From NCBI GenBank assembly GCA_022565135.1, contig JADFKA010000082.1, positions 1 through 7,513 on the forward strand: a stretch of DNA of 7,513 nucleotides. Reading direction: 5' to 3'. Under the pieces are notes generated by a model. That model worked only from the letters and a program-made list of their open reading frames with translations. It made no database searches and was not told the DNA's origin. Within the stretch, counting starts at the first letter, position 1; every line of letters begins with the position of its first letter. Source of the stretch: Pseudomonadota bacterium (lineage in GTDB: Bacteria > Pseudomonadota > Gammaproteobacteria > Steroidobacterales > Woeseiaceae). Shown piece after piece: positions 1 through 6,203 of the stretch. The translations under genes and the position numbers were made by a program.

Positions 1-1380
1 GTATTTCGTTACCGGGCGAGCCGCATGCTCGGATTCTTCGAGAACCATGATGAGCTTTATTGGAATGTAACCGGGTTCGACTGGGCGTTTCCGATCGATA
101 ATGCCAGTGCGACCGTCACTCTCGCGTTCTCGCCGCCGCCGAGTGAAATCACGCATGAAGCTTACACGGGTTGGCTCGGTGCGAAGGAACGCAATTACGT
201 ATCTCGCGTCGACAGCTCGGGGCGTGCTCACTTCAAGGCGAACGATCCGCTGTCGGCAGTCAATGGCCTGACGATTGTCGTCGGCTGGCCGAAGGGATAC
301 GTTGCAGAGCCGACGCAGTTGCAGCGCTTCGCGTGGCTCCTCAAAGACAATATGAGTCTACTAATTTCAGCAGGCGGACTTTTACTGCTGTTGATCTATT
401 ACATTCCGGTGTGGCTGCACTTCGGTAAGGATCCCGACGAAGGGGTGCTTGTCACACGCTATGAACCGCCAAAAGGCTTCTCACCGGCGTCCGTTCGCTA
501 TATTCAGCAGATGTACTACGACAACAAAGTAATGACGGCCGCGGTCATAAATTTGGCGGTCAAAGGTTATTTGCAAATCGATGTAAAAACAGCATCGGGA
601 GGGTTTCTAGGCATTGGCGATGGAGAGACCGAGCATTCACTGATCAAGACAGATCCTGGAGATAACGCGTCACCGTTGGCGGCGGGGGAACGAGAGCTCC
701 TTGATGGCTTGTTTCGCGATGGCGATACCGTATTACTCGACGTCGAAAATCACGAGTTGCTCGGCGAGGCTAAGGCATCGCATCGCGAGTCTCTCAAGAC
801 CGACTACAAGCAGCGCTACTTTCGTACCAATGGCCTGTTGAATCTTCCAGCGATATTAATCGTTATCGGCACGACAGTTGTCGCGATAAGCATGGGACCA
901 TCGCCGTTCGTCATTGCGACGATCATCGGGATGTTTGTGACACTGGTGTTCTTCGCAATTATCATGAAACGACCGACAATGCGCGGCCGCCAGCTGCTTG
1001 ACCAAATGATGGGATTCAAGGACTACCTCGAAATCGCCGATAAAGACGAGATGAACCTGAGAAATCCGCCTGAGAAAACACCGGAGCTCTTTGAGGCTTA
1101 CCTGCCCTATGCGCTGGCGCTCGGAGTTGAACAACATTGGGGTGAGCGCTTTGCAAGCATCCTTGGCTCGATTCGAAACCCGGATGGTAGTTCGTATCAT
1201 CCTGCGTGGTACGCCGGTTCGTGGAACAGCATTGATCTGAGGTCGAGTATGAGTGGTTTGTCCAGCGGCCTGAATACCGCCATCAGCAGTTCGGTAACGC
1301 CACCGGGTTCGTCCTCGGGCGGTGGGGGTGGCGGCTTTTCGGGTGGCGGTGGTGGCGGCGGCGGCGGTGGCGGGTGGTGA
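1..1380 (+). CDS. DUF2207 family membrane protein, C-terminal part (5' truncated)
   Basis: The frame is open to the left edge, so the true start lies upstream; the first methionine inside the window is at nt 25, and residue numbers here count from it. The segment DELYWNVTG (residues 9-17) is the hallmark of the extracytoplasmic DUF2207 domain. A membrane helix follows at about 111-131, then a cytoplasmic segment with a winged-helix-like stretch near 170-185. A helical pair lies at about 272-290 and 294-314. The family's C-terminal block contains GFKDYLEIADKDEM (330-343) and LPYALALGVEQHW (360-372). The protein ends in an almost pure glycine tail (432-450) closed by tryptophan, which is common in this family. 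The biochemical role of DUF2207 is unknown; these genes often lie near lemA, which is not visible here. The family call is strong, the function is not known. The stop overlaps the next gene's start by 1 nt. Confidence 0.9.
   Translation, partial: VFRYRASRMLGFFENHDELYWNVTGFDWAFPIDNASATVTLAFSPPPSEITHEAYTGWLGAKERNYVSRVDSSGRAHFKANDPLSAVNGLTIVVGWPKGYVAEPTQLQRFAWLLKDNMSLLISAGGLLLLLIYYIPVWLHFGKDPDEGVLVTRYEPPKGFSPASVRYIQQMYYDNKVMTAAVINLAVKGYLQIDVKTASGGFLGIGDGETEHSLIKTDPGDNASPLAAGERELLDGLFRDGDTVLLDVENHELLGEAKASHRESLKTDYKQRYFRTNGLLNLPAILIVIGTTVVAISMGPSPFVIATIIGMFVTLVFFAIIMKRPTMRGRQLLDQMMGFKDYLEIADKDEMNLRNPPEKTPELFEAYLPYALALGVEQHWGERFASILGSIRNPDGSSYHPAWYAGSWNSIDLRSSMSGLSSGLNTAISSSVTPPGSSSGGGGGGFSGGGGGGGGGGGW
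1318..1377 (+). repeat. GGN-rich simple repeat coding a polyglycine tail
   Basis: A run of almost only GGT/GGC/GGG codons encodes the glycine-rich tail of the DUF2207 protein. The tract runs to the start of the next gene, and its last part (GGGTGG, nt 1372-1377) is the only purine-rich stretch placed to act as a Shine-Dalgarno-like sequence there. Such low-complexity tracts can change length by replication slippage, so the exact glycine count may vary between strains or with assembly errors. Confidence 0.8.
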
Positions 1381-3098
1381 TGCTGAATTCGTCAACAAGG
1401 ATTTGTTTTATCGCTTGGTTTGTTGTCGCAGGCTGTGACGGGTCGCCCGGATCTGTAGCCGGGCAGGCAGCAGATCGAGTATTCCTCAACGGCGCAGTCT
1501 ATACGGTCGATGCCAAGCGATCCTGGGCCGAAGCCGTCGCCGTCAATGATGGCCTGGTTACCTTTGTTGGCAGTACCGACGATGTGCAATCCTGGATCGG
1601 CGAGAACACCGATGTGACAGATCTCAACGGCCAGATGTTGCTGCCCGGATTTCATGACTCGCACACACATCTGCTGATTGGCGTTCCCACCGAAGAGAAC
1701 TGTGACTTGCTGCGACTGGAGCCAAGAGAGGTGGTTGAGGTCAGGCTCGCGGAATGCACGGCACTGGAGGGGTTCGGCGATGATCACTGGATTATCGGTG
1801 TCGGCTGGGGTGAATGGCTGTGGCCCAATGGCGATCCGGGCAAGGCGCTGCTTGACAAGTTGTATCCCGATCGTCCTGTCTTCCTCGAATCGAGTTTCGG
1901 CCATTCCGCATGGGTGAACAGCCGGGCCCTTGAGCTGGCAGGAATCAACGATGCAACCACGGTCGGATCCGACGGCATCATCGTGCGTGATTCCGCAACT
2001 GGCGAGGCCACAGGCACGTTGCACGATTCCGCAATGATGATCGTAAAAAATGTCATGCCCGAAATGACGATGGAGTATCGGCTCGAAAGCGTGCGCGCTG
2101 CAATCGCAATGGCACATGCACTGGGCGTTACAGCTGTCATCGAGCCGGGCATCGACGCGGGTTACATCGCGCCGTTGCTCGAACTCTCGGATGCCGGTGA
2201 CTTTGAACTTCGTGCGCTGGTGTCGTTGTCACCGATTAACATGCAACCGGGTGCCTTTGACGACGGCGTCTACGAATTCCTGCAAGGTCGCGAAAAGTGG
2301 CGTCGACCAAATATCGATGTTGATTCAGTAAAGATCTTTTTGGATGGCATCATCGAATCCGGTATGGGCGCGCTGCTTGAGCCTTACGAGGACACCGCGC
2401 TTGGGCTTGGGCCGCGCTTCTATCCACAGGACAAGATCGATGAGTATTTCACACGCTTCGATGCGATGGGATTGCAGGTGCATGTGCATGCAATCGGTGA
2501 TGCGGCCGTGCGCATGGCGTTGGATGGGTTTGAAGTGATGCGAAACGCAAACGGCATGTCGAATAATCGTCACCACATTACGCACCTACAATTGATTGCT
2601 GACGAAGACGTCCCGAGATTTGCGCAACTCGATATAGGCGCGACATTTCAGGCGCTCTGGGCGTACGCAGATCCCGCCTTCATCGAACTCGACGTGCCCA
2701 TGATCGGCGCGGAACGCACCGCTCAGATGTATCCGATAGGCGATGTGCACAGGGCTGGCGGCCGGATTAATGGCGCCAGCGACTACTGGGTTACCGATAT
2801 GAACCCATTGCTGGCCATTGAGGTTGCGATGACGAGACAGAACCCGTACAGCAATGACGGACCGCCCCTCGATGCAGATCAACGCATGGATCTCGAGACA
2901 ATGATCGAGGCGTACACGATGAATGGCGCCTACACGATGTCGCTGGAGGACCAGCAGGGGTCTATCGAAGTTGGCAAACGTGCGGACTTCGTCGTGCTCA
3001 ATTACAACCTGTTCGATCTCGCGCCACAGGACATCAGCGAAGCCAGCGTAACAATGACGATCTTTGATGGTCGAACCGTTTATCAAGTCATTGAGTGA
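1380..3098 (+). CDS. Amidohydrolase family 3 (YtcJ-like) predicted inner-membrane lipoprotein
   Basis: This is a 572-residue metal-dependent hydrolase of the amidohydrolase-3 branch. The start chosen is the ATG of TGATG, overlapping the previous stop by one base; the in-frame GTGs at 1374 and 1377 are less likely. The N-terminus is a lipoprotein signal: hydrophobic segment 8-17, lipobox V-A-G-C with Cys19, and Asp at +2, which in enterobacteria keeps lipoproteins in the inner membrane. The enzyme core shows PGFHDSHTHL with metal ligands H95 and H97, a lysine in VKIFLDG (K318) where the family often has the carboxylated or bridging residue, VHVHAIGD (H368, H370), the HHITH segment (H398-H402), and the late aspartate in GASDYW (D468). 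The end (GSIEVGKRADFVVL) is the usual return to the small beta-sandwich. Members cleave amide or C-N bonds in varied substrates; the substrate is not predictable here. Family call is secure. Confidence 0.93.
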   Translation: MLNSSTRICFIAWFVVAGCDGSPGSVAGQAADRVFLNGAVYTVDAKRSWAEAVAVNDGLVTFVGSTDDVQSWIGENTDVTDLNGQMLLPGFHDSHTHLLIGVPTEENCDLLRLEPREVVEVRLAECTALEGFGDDHWIIGVGWGEWLWPNGDPGKALLDKLYPDRPVFLESSFGHSAWVNSRALELAGINDATTVGSDGIIVRDSATGEATGTLHDSAMMIVKNVMPEMTMEYRLESVRAAIAMAHALGVTAVIEPGIDAGYIAPLLELSDAGDFELRALVSLSPINMQPGAFDDGVYEFLQGREKWRRPNIDVDSVKIFLDGIIESGMGALLEPYEDTALGLGPRFYPQDKIDEYFTRFDAMGLQVHVHAIGDAAVRMALDGFEVMRNANGMSNNRHHITHLQLIADEDVPRFAQLDIGATFQALWAYADPAFIELDVPMIGAERTAQMYPIGDVHRAGGRINGASDYWVTDMNPLLAIEVAMTRQNPYSNDGPPLDADQRMDLETMIEAYTMNGAYTMSLEDQQGSIEVGKRADFVVLNYNLFDLAPQDISEASVTMTIFDGRTVYQVIE

Positions 3099-3101
3099 AA
3101 A

Positions 3102-3734
3102 ATGAACGCACCTGTCTATAAATTTCAGCGCCAGAACACGAGTTCCATACCGACGATAATTTTTGCGTTACTTATCTTGAATGGACTGGTATTCGCTCTG
3201 CAACAAGTAAGCCATGAATTCATGATACTCAATTTTGCGCTGTGGCCGTATGGCGATCCGATATCACCATTTGCGCCCTGGCAAATATTGACGTACGGAT
3301 TCCTGCACGGCGGTGTTGGGCACATATTCTTTAATATGTTCGGGTTGTGGATGTTCGGGCGTGACCTCGAGCGCATGATGGGCGCGAAGCGGTTCCTGAT
3401 TTACTTTCTGACTTGCGTTGTCGGTGCCGGCCTCATACAGCTCATCGTTGCCGGCATACAGGGTGGTTTTCCATATCCGACGGTCGGTGCATCGGGCGGC
3501 GTGTTCGGCATCTTGCTGGCCTATGGCATGACCTATCCAAATCGCATGATCATGCTGATGATCCCGCCAATTCCCATGAAAGCAAAATACTTTGTACTGT
3601 TTTATGGGTTGCTGGAGTTGTATCTCGGTGTCAGTGGCAATGCCTCGCGCGTCGCCAACTTCGCTCACCTCGGCGGCATGCTTTTCGGCTTCTTGTTACT
3701 CATGTATTGGAAAAAGCCAAACCGTCGTGGCTAA
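3102..3734 (+). CDS. Rhomboid family intramembrane serine protease
   Basis: This 210-residue protein has about six membrane helices, the compact bacterial rhomboid form. Rhomboids cut substrate transmembrane segments inside the bilayer with a Ser-His dyad. Both residues are visible: the serine in GASG (S131) and the histidine in NFAHLGG (H189). The conserved H-xxx-N pair of helix 2 is also there (H74, N78), as is the L1-loop-like WMFGRDLERMMG (83-94). Approximate helices are 17-34, 62-86, 97-119, 128-143, 161-176 and 187-203. The ATG lies 3 nt after the amidohydrolase stop, with a GAG seven bases upstream as a modest ribosome site, so translation is probably coupled. No extra domain is seen at either end. 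Substrates are unknown; candidates include single-pass proteins encoded nearby or elsewhere. An active protease is likely because all key residues are present. Confidence 0.95.
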   Translation: MNAPVYKFQRQNTSSIPTIIFALLILNGLVFALQQVSHEFMILNFALWPYGDPISPFAPWQILTYGFLHGGVGHIFFNMFGLWMFGRDLERMMGAKRFLIYFLTCVVGAGLIQLIVAGIQGGFPYPTVGASGGVFGILLAYGMTYPNRMIMLMIPPIPMKAKYFVLFYGLLELYLGVSGNASRVANFAHLGGMLFGFLLLMYWKKPNRRG

Positions 3735-4326
3735 CTTGCTTGCCGTAGCAGTCGCAACGATGGTCCTCGTTATGATTCCTGGGCCAAATGTGGCACTAGT
3801 CGTTGCGAACAGCCTCCGCTATGGCATGCGCATGGGTGCCGTGACGGTGCTTGGTACAACACTCGGTGTTGCAATGCAGCTGGCGTTCGTCGTACTGGGT
3901 TTGGCGGCGATCATAGAAATAGCGGCCGATGCGTTAATCTGGATTCGCTGGGCGGGTGTTGCGTATCTCATTTGGCTTGGGATACGCACATGGAACGAGG
4001 CAAGTCATAATCTGGACAAGGTCGAGGCGGCTCCAGCGCTGTTTTGGCGAGGCTGTATGCTGGCTGCCGTTAATCCCAAGACGTTGTTGTTCAATGCGGC
4101 GTTTCTGCCGCAGTTTATTTCGATAGAGAACGGTGCGTCGGGGCAGCTTGCCGCCGTGGCGACTGTATTTCTGACGGTGCTATTGGCCGGGGATATGCTC
4201 TGGGCTTTTTTTGCAGCTTCTGCACATCGATTGTTCGAAAAACACTTGGCGATGCGTAATCGAATAACGGGTGGATTTCTTGTTGCGGCTGGAATTGGGC
4301 TGGCGCTGTCACGACGTATGCAGTAG
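3727..4326 (+). CDS. LysE/RhtB family amino-acid or metabolite exporter
   Basis: A 199-residue inner-membrane protein of the LysE superfamily, whose members export amino acids such as lysine, threonine or homoserine lactone. The signature motifs are PGPN at residues 18-21 at the end of helix 1, AGVAYLIWLG (76-85), and NPK (116-118) in the stretch before helix 4. The length matches RhtB-type members (about 200-210). The start taken is GTG at 3727, giving MANLLAVAVATM, because the frame upstream (an ATG exists at 3592) lies inside the rhomboid gene and encodes no exporter-like sequence. This start overlaps the rhomboid stop by 8 nt. The Shine-Dalgarno is weak (GGAAAAAG at 3709-3716, rather distant), so translation probably depends on ribosomes ending the rhomboid. 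A TTG at 3736 is a possible alternative. The exported substrate cannot be deduced. Confidence 0.9.
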   Translation: MANLLAVAVATMVLVMIPGPNVALVVANSLRYGMRMGAVTVLGTTLGVAMQLAFVVLGLAAIIEIAADALIWIRWAGVAYLIWLGIRTWNEASHNLDKVEAAPALFWRGCMLAAVNPKTLLFNAAFLPQFISIENGASGQLAAVATVFLTVLLAGDMLWAFFAASAHRLFEKHLAMRNRITGGFLVAAGIGLALSRRMQ

Positions 4327-4381
4327 GAGCCCAACTGCAGGAGCCCGCTCCCGTCAAGCGGGATCGAGACATGCGGGCGAT
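4323..4381 (+). repeat. REP-like compound palindrome between exporter and tldD-like gene
   Basis: The 66-nt spacer carries an outer stem GCCCGC (4343-4348) with GCGGGC (4373-4378). Directly inside its left arm is a second stem, TCCCG (4349-4353) with CGGGA (4359-4363), with a 5-nt loop; nine bases (4364-4372) bulge on the right. An alternative stem pairs CCCGCT (4344-4349) with AGCGGG (4357-4362). GGAGCCC occurs twice (4326-4332 and 4340-4346), the first inside GTAGGAGCCC. The GTAGGAGC head followed by a GC-rich stem and CGAT resembles REP elements of pseudomonads and related gammaproteobacteria. No T-run follows, so it is not a standard intrinsic terminator. It may protect or attenuate the mRNA. 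Copy number elsewhere in the genome is unknown. Confidence 0.5.
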
Positions 4382-4383
4382 AT

Positions 4384-4388
4384 GGGAG
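4384..4388 (+). promoter_or_regulatory. Ribosome binding site of the tldD-like gene
   Basis: GGGAG lies 4 nt before the ATG at 4393 and supports that start, which places the twin-arginine motif at residues 5-6. An out-of-frame ATG at 4389 sits too close to the site to be a likely start. Confidence 0.55.
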
Positions 4389-4392
4389 ATGC

Positions 4393-5934
4393 ATGACCAT
4401 TAAACGAAGAGATTTTCTCGGTCACGTTGTCGCGGGCAGTGCAATTCTGACCGTACCCGGATTTCTTGCAGGCTGCGGAGTGCGGCAGGCGACACTGATC
4501 GCCAGTCCGACACCCGACAACCCGTTCATGGAATGGTTCGGTGTGGACCAGGCTACGGTCGCGCGGGTCATGTCCGAAGTTACGGCGAACGGTGCGGATG
4601 CGGCGGACTTGTATTTTCAACACAGCCGCACGATTTCACTGACGCTTGAGGACGGCATCGTTGCAGATGCAAACTCGGGCATTCAGCAAGGTGTCGGTCT
4701 GCGGGTGGTGATCGGCGAGCAAACGGGTTACGCGTATACCGAGGATCTCACGCTGCCATCGATGCTGGCGGCGGCGCGCACAGCGGCGGCAATAGCGTCC
4801 AGCGGTCGCGCCGTTGCACCGCAGGCGTTCAGTCCGCAAGAAATGGGCGACATGTATACAACGATCGTGCCCTGGTCTGACGTCGGCATCGAGCAAAAGC
4901 TGCCACTTCTCAATTTCATCGTAGAGCAGGCCAAGTCGCTGGATCCCGCCGTCGAGAAGGTCGCCGTATACTGGGCCGACGGTGAAGAGCGTGTGATGAT
5001 CGCGACGCTCGATGGCAGTTTGGTTACGGATTATCGGCCGATGACTCGCGTCACGGTGCTGGTAACGGCCAGGAAAGGCGAGAGAACACAATCCGGCTTT
5101 TCGAACATTGCGGCGCGAGAAGAGTTTGCGTGGTACACCGAGGCGCGACTGATGCAGATGATCGAAGAGGCTGTCGATCGCACGATGATACTGTTTGACG
5201 CGCGCCGGCCACCGGCTGGCGAGATGCCCGTAATCCTCGCCTCGGGTGCGAGCGGAATCCTGCTGCATGAGGCGATTGGTCACGGCATGGAGGCAGACTT
5301 CAATCGCAAGGGCACGAGCATTTACTCGGACATGATCGGCGAAAAGGTCGCTGAACCGTTCATAACCATTGTCGACCAGGCCTCAATTCCACACGAGCGT
5401 GGGGCATTGAATTACGACGACGAAGGCAACAAGGCGGGTCGCACGGTGCTCGTGGAAAATGGCATCCTGCAGTCGTACCTGCACGATGGCATCAGTGCGA
5501 CGCAATATGGCTTGCCGCCGACTGGATCGGGTCGGCGCGAATCGTACAAATTTGCACCGATGCCACGCATGAGCTGCACGTTCATGGAAGATGGACCGCA
5601 CACAAGAGAAGAGATCATCGAGGCGGTGGATCACGGCATTATCGCCGAGACCTACACCAATGGTCAGGTACAAATCGGTGCCGGCGATTACACGTTCTAC
5701 GTCAAGAACGGTTGGCTCGTAGAGCGTGGCAAAATTACCGCACCAATTAAGGACGTCAACATCAATGGCAATGGACCCGAATTGCTCAAGCGTATTACGA
5801 TGGTTGCAAATGATGCGCGCCTCGATTCGGGCGGCTGGACTTGTGGGAAAAACGGCCAGCGAGTACCTGTCTCACAAGGCATCCCGACTGTGCTTGTCTC
5901 AAGCATAATGGTGGGCGGCGAAAAAACCGGCTAG
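4393..5934 (+). CDS. TldD/PmbA family metalloprotease with Tat lipoprotein signal
   Basis: A 513-residue TldD-type protein. TldD and its partner TldE (PmbA) form a zinc peptidase that degrades unfolded peptides and trims microcin B17; in E. coli it is cytoplasmic. The zinc motif HEAIGH is at residues 292-297, followed by the family stretch GMEADFNRKGTS. A later cysteine, C484 in GWTCGK, sits where the family's third zinc ligand is found. The N-terminal family domain is seen near 50-115 (LEDGIV, GVGLRVV, TGYAYTEDL). Unlike E. coli TldD (about 480 residues), this one begins KRRDFLGHV, a twin-arginine motif (R5, R6), then a hydrophobic stretch and a lipobox L-A-G-C with Cys28. It should therefore leave the cytoplasm folded and be lipid-anchored; +2 is glycine, so no Asp retention signal. 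No intact partner gene is visible next to it. All metal ligands are present, so it is probably the catalytic rather than the TldE-type subunit. Confidence 0.93.
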   Translation: MTIKRRDFLGHVVAGSAILTVPGFLAGCGVRQATLIASPTPDNPFMEWFGVDQATVARVMSEVTANGADAADLYFQHSRTISLTLEDGIVADANSGIQQGVGLRVVIGEQTGYAYTEDLTLPSMLAAARTAAAIASSGRAVAPQAFSPQEMGDMYTTIVPWSDVGIEQKLPLLNFIVEQAKSLDPAVEKVAVYWADGEERVMIATLDGSLVTDYRPMTRVTVLVTARKGERTQSGFSNIAAREEFAWYTEARLMQMIEEAVDRTMILFDARRPPAGEMPVILASGASGILLHEAIGHGMEADFNRKGTSIYSDMIGEKVAEPFITIVDQASIPHERGALNYDDEGNKAGRTVLVENGILQSYLHDGISATQYGLPPTGSGRRESYKFAPMPRMSCTFMEDGPHTREEIIEAVDHGIIAETYTNGQVQIGAGDYTFYVKNGWLVERGKITAPIKDVNINGNGPELLKRITMVANDARLDSGGWTCGKNGQRVPVSQGIPTVLVSSIMVGGEKTG

Positions 5935-5956
5935 ACGAAAAGATCAGGAAATTGCG

Positions 5957-6013
5957 ATGGCCGAACACGCTTTAATTAATTCTCGCGATATCGCTGGTCT
6001 TTTCCGGCGTTGA
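5957..6013 (+). pseudogene. 18-codon reading frame after tldD-like gene, possible stub of a lost partner gene
   Basis: ATG at 5957 opens MAEHALINSRDIAGLFRR and stops at TGA (6011-6013). AGGA at 5946-5949 lies seven bases upstream, a better ribosome site than several real genes in this window have, and the frame begins 22 nt after the tldD-like stop, as a coupled next gene would. The pattern, a leucine a few residues in, then acidic-Ala and Leu-Phe-x-Arg, resembles how TldD/PmbA proteins often begin. One reading is the start of a deleted pmbA-like partner; another is a true short peptide; a third is chance. No further TldD/PmbA sequence can be recognised downstream. Confidence 0.35.
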
Positions 6014-6054
6014 TTTCTCGGGTGCCTAGGTGTGATAGTCGGTTTTTAATTAGA

Positions 6055-6167
6055 CTAACGCCGTTAGGTTAAGTCGAGATCGAACGATGGCTTTAGTCCC
6101 AAAAGCGGCCGTTGGCCTGATAGGATGGCGAGAGGCCGCTAACGACCCGAAGCGGACATTAGCGACC
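6055..6167. repeat. Repeat-rich noncoding segment with nested inverted repeats
   Basis: The space between the converging gene blocks (5935-6203) has no convincing full-length gene. Within it lie CTAACGCCGTTAG (6055-6067, 6-bp arms around one base), AGCGGCC (6104-6110) pairing with GGCCGCT (6134-6140), and CGCTAA (6137-6142) pairing with TTAGCG (6159-6164); the last two stems are mutually exclusive. Two imperfect direct copies are visible at 6096-6116 and 6144-6163, matching at 15 of 20 aligned positions with one gap, sharing CCC, AAGCGG, TT and GC. This could be a dispersed noncoding repeat, a small structured RNA, or termination signals for the converging genes. No strong hairpin with a T-run was found. 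Confidence 0.4.
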
Positions 6168-6203
6168 TTACGGATCCAAAGCTACATTCAGTCAGGAAAA
6201 GCC

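Noticed and set aside
1374..1379. GTG start codons at 1374 or 1377 for the amidohydrolase
   Set aside because: The ATG at 1380 makes a classic TGATG junction and gives a normal lipoprotein signal; the GTGs add only two residues with no better ribosome site.
856..1398. 180-codon minus-strand frame opposite the DUF2207 gene
   Set aside because: Its Ala/Thr/Arg-rich start is the complement of the glycine repeat; no family features and full overlap with a real gene.
1392..2117. 241-codon open frame on the minus strand within the amidohydrolase gene
   Set aside because: It lies wholly inside a confidently identified gene, its product is rich in Cys, His and Arg with no recognisable domain, and it fits an antisense shadow of GC-rich coding DNA.
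3592..3726. Longer exporter reading frame starting at ATG 3592
   Set aside because: The extra residues are cysteine- and serine-rich, read through the rhomboid's helix 5-6 coding region in another frame, and do not resemble a LysE-family N-terminus; the family sequence starts near 3727.
4636..5283. 215-codon minus-strand frame opposite the tldD-like gene
   Set aside because: Arg- and His-rich shadow with no domain; the plus strand encodes continuous TldD family sequence across the same bases.
5957..6013. The 18-codon frame as a precursor peptide modified or trimmed by the TldD-like protein
   Set aside because: It has no core of Cys, Ser, Thr or Gly as in microcin B17-type precursors, no modification enzyme is nearby, and the TldD-like protein is predicted to act outside the cytoplasm.
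6042..6048. T-run at the end of the tldD-like transcript as an intrinsic terminator
   Set aside because: No stable GC-rich hairpin immediately precedes it.
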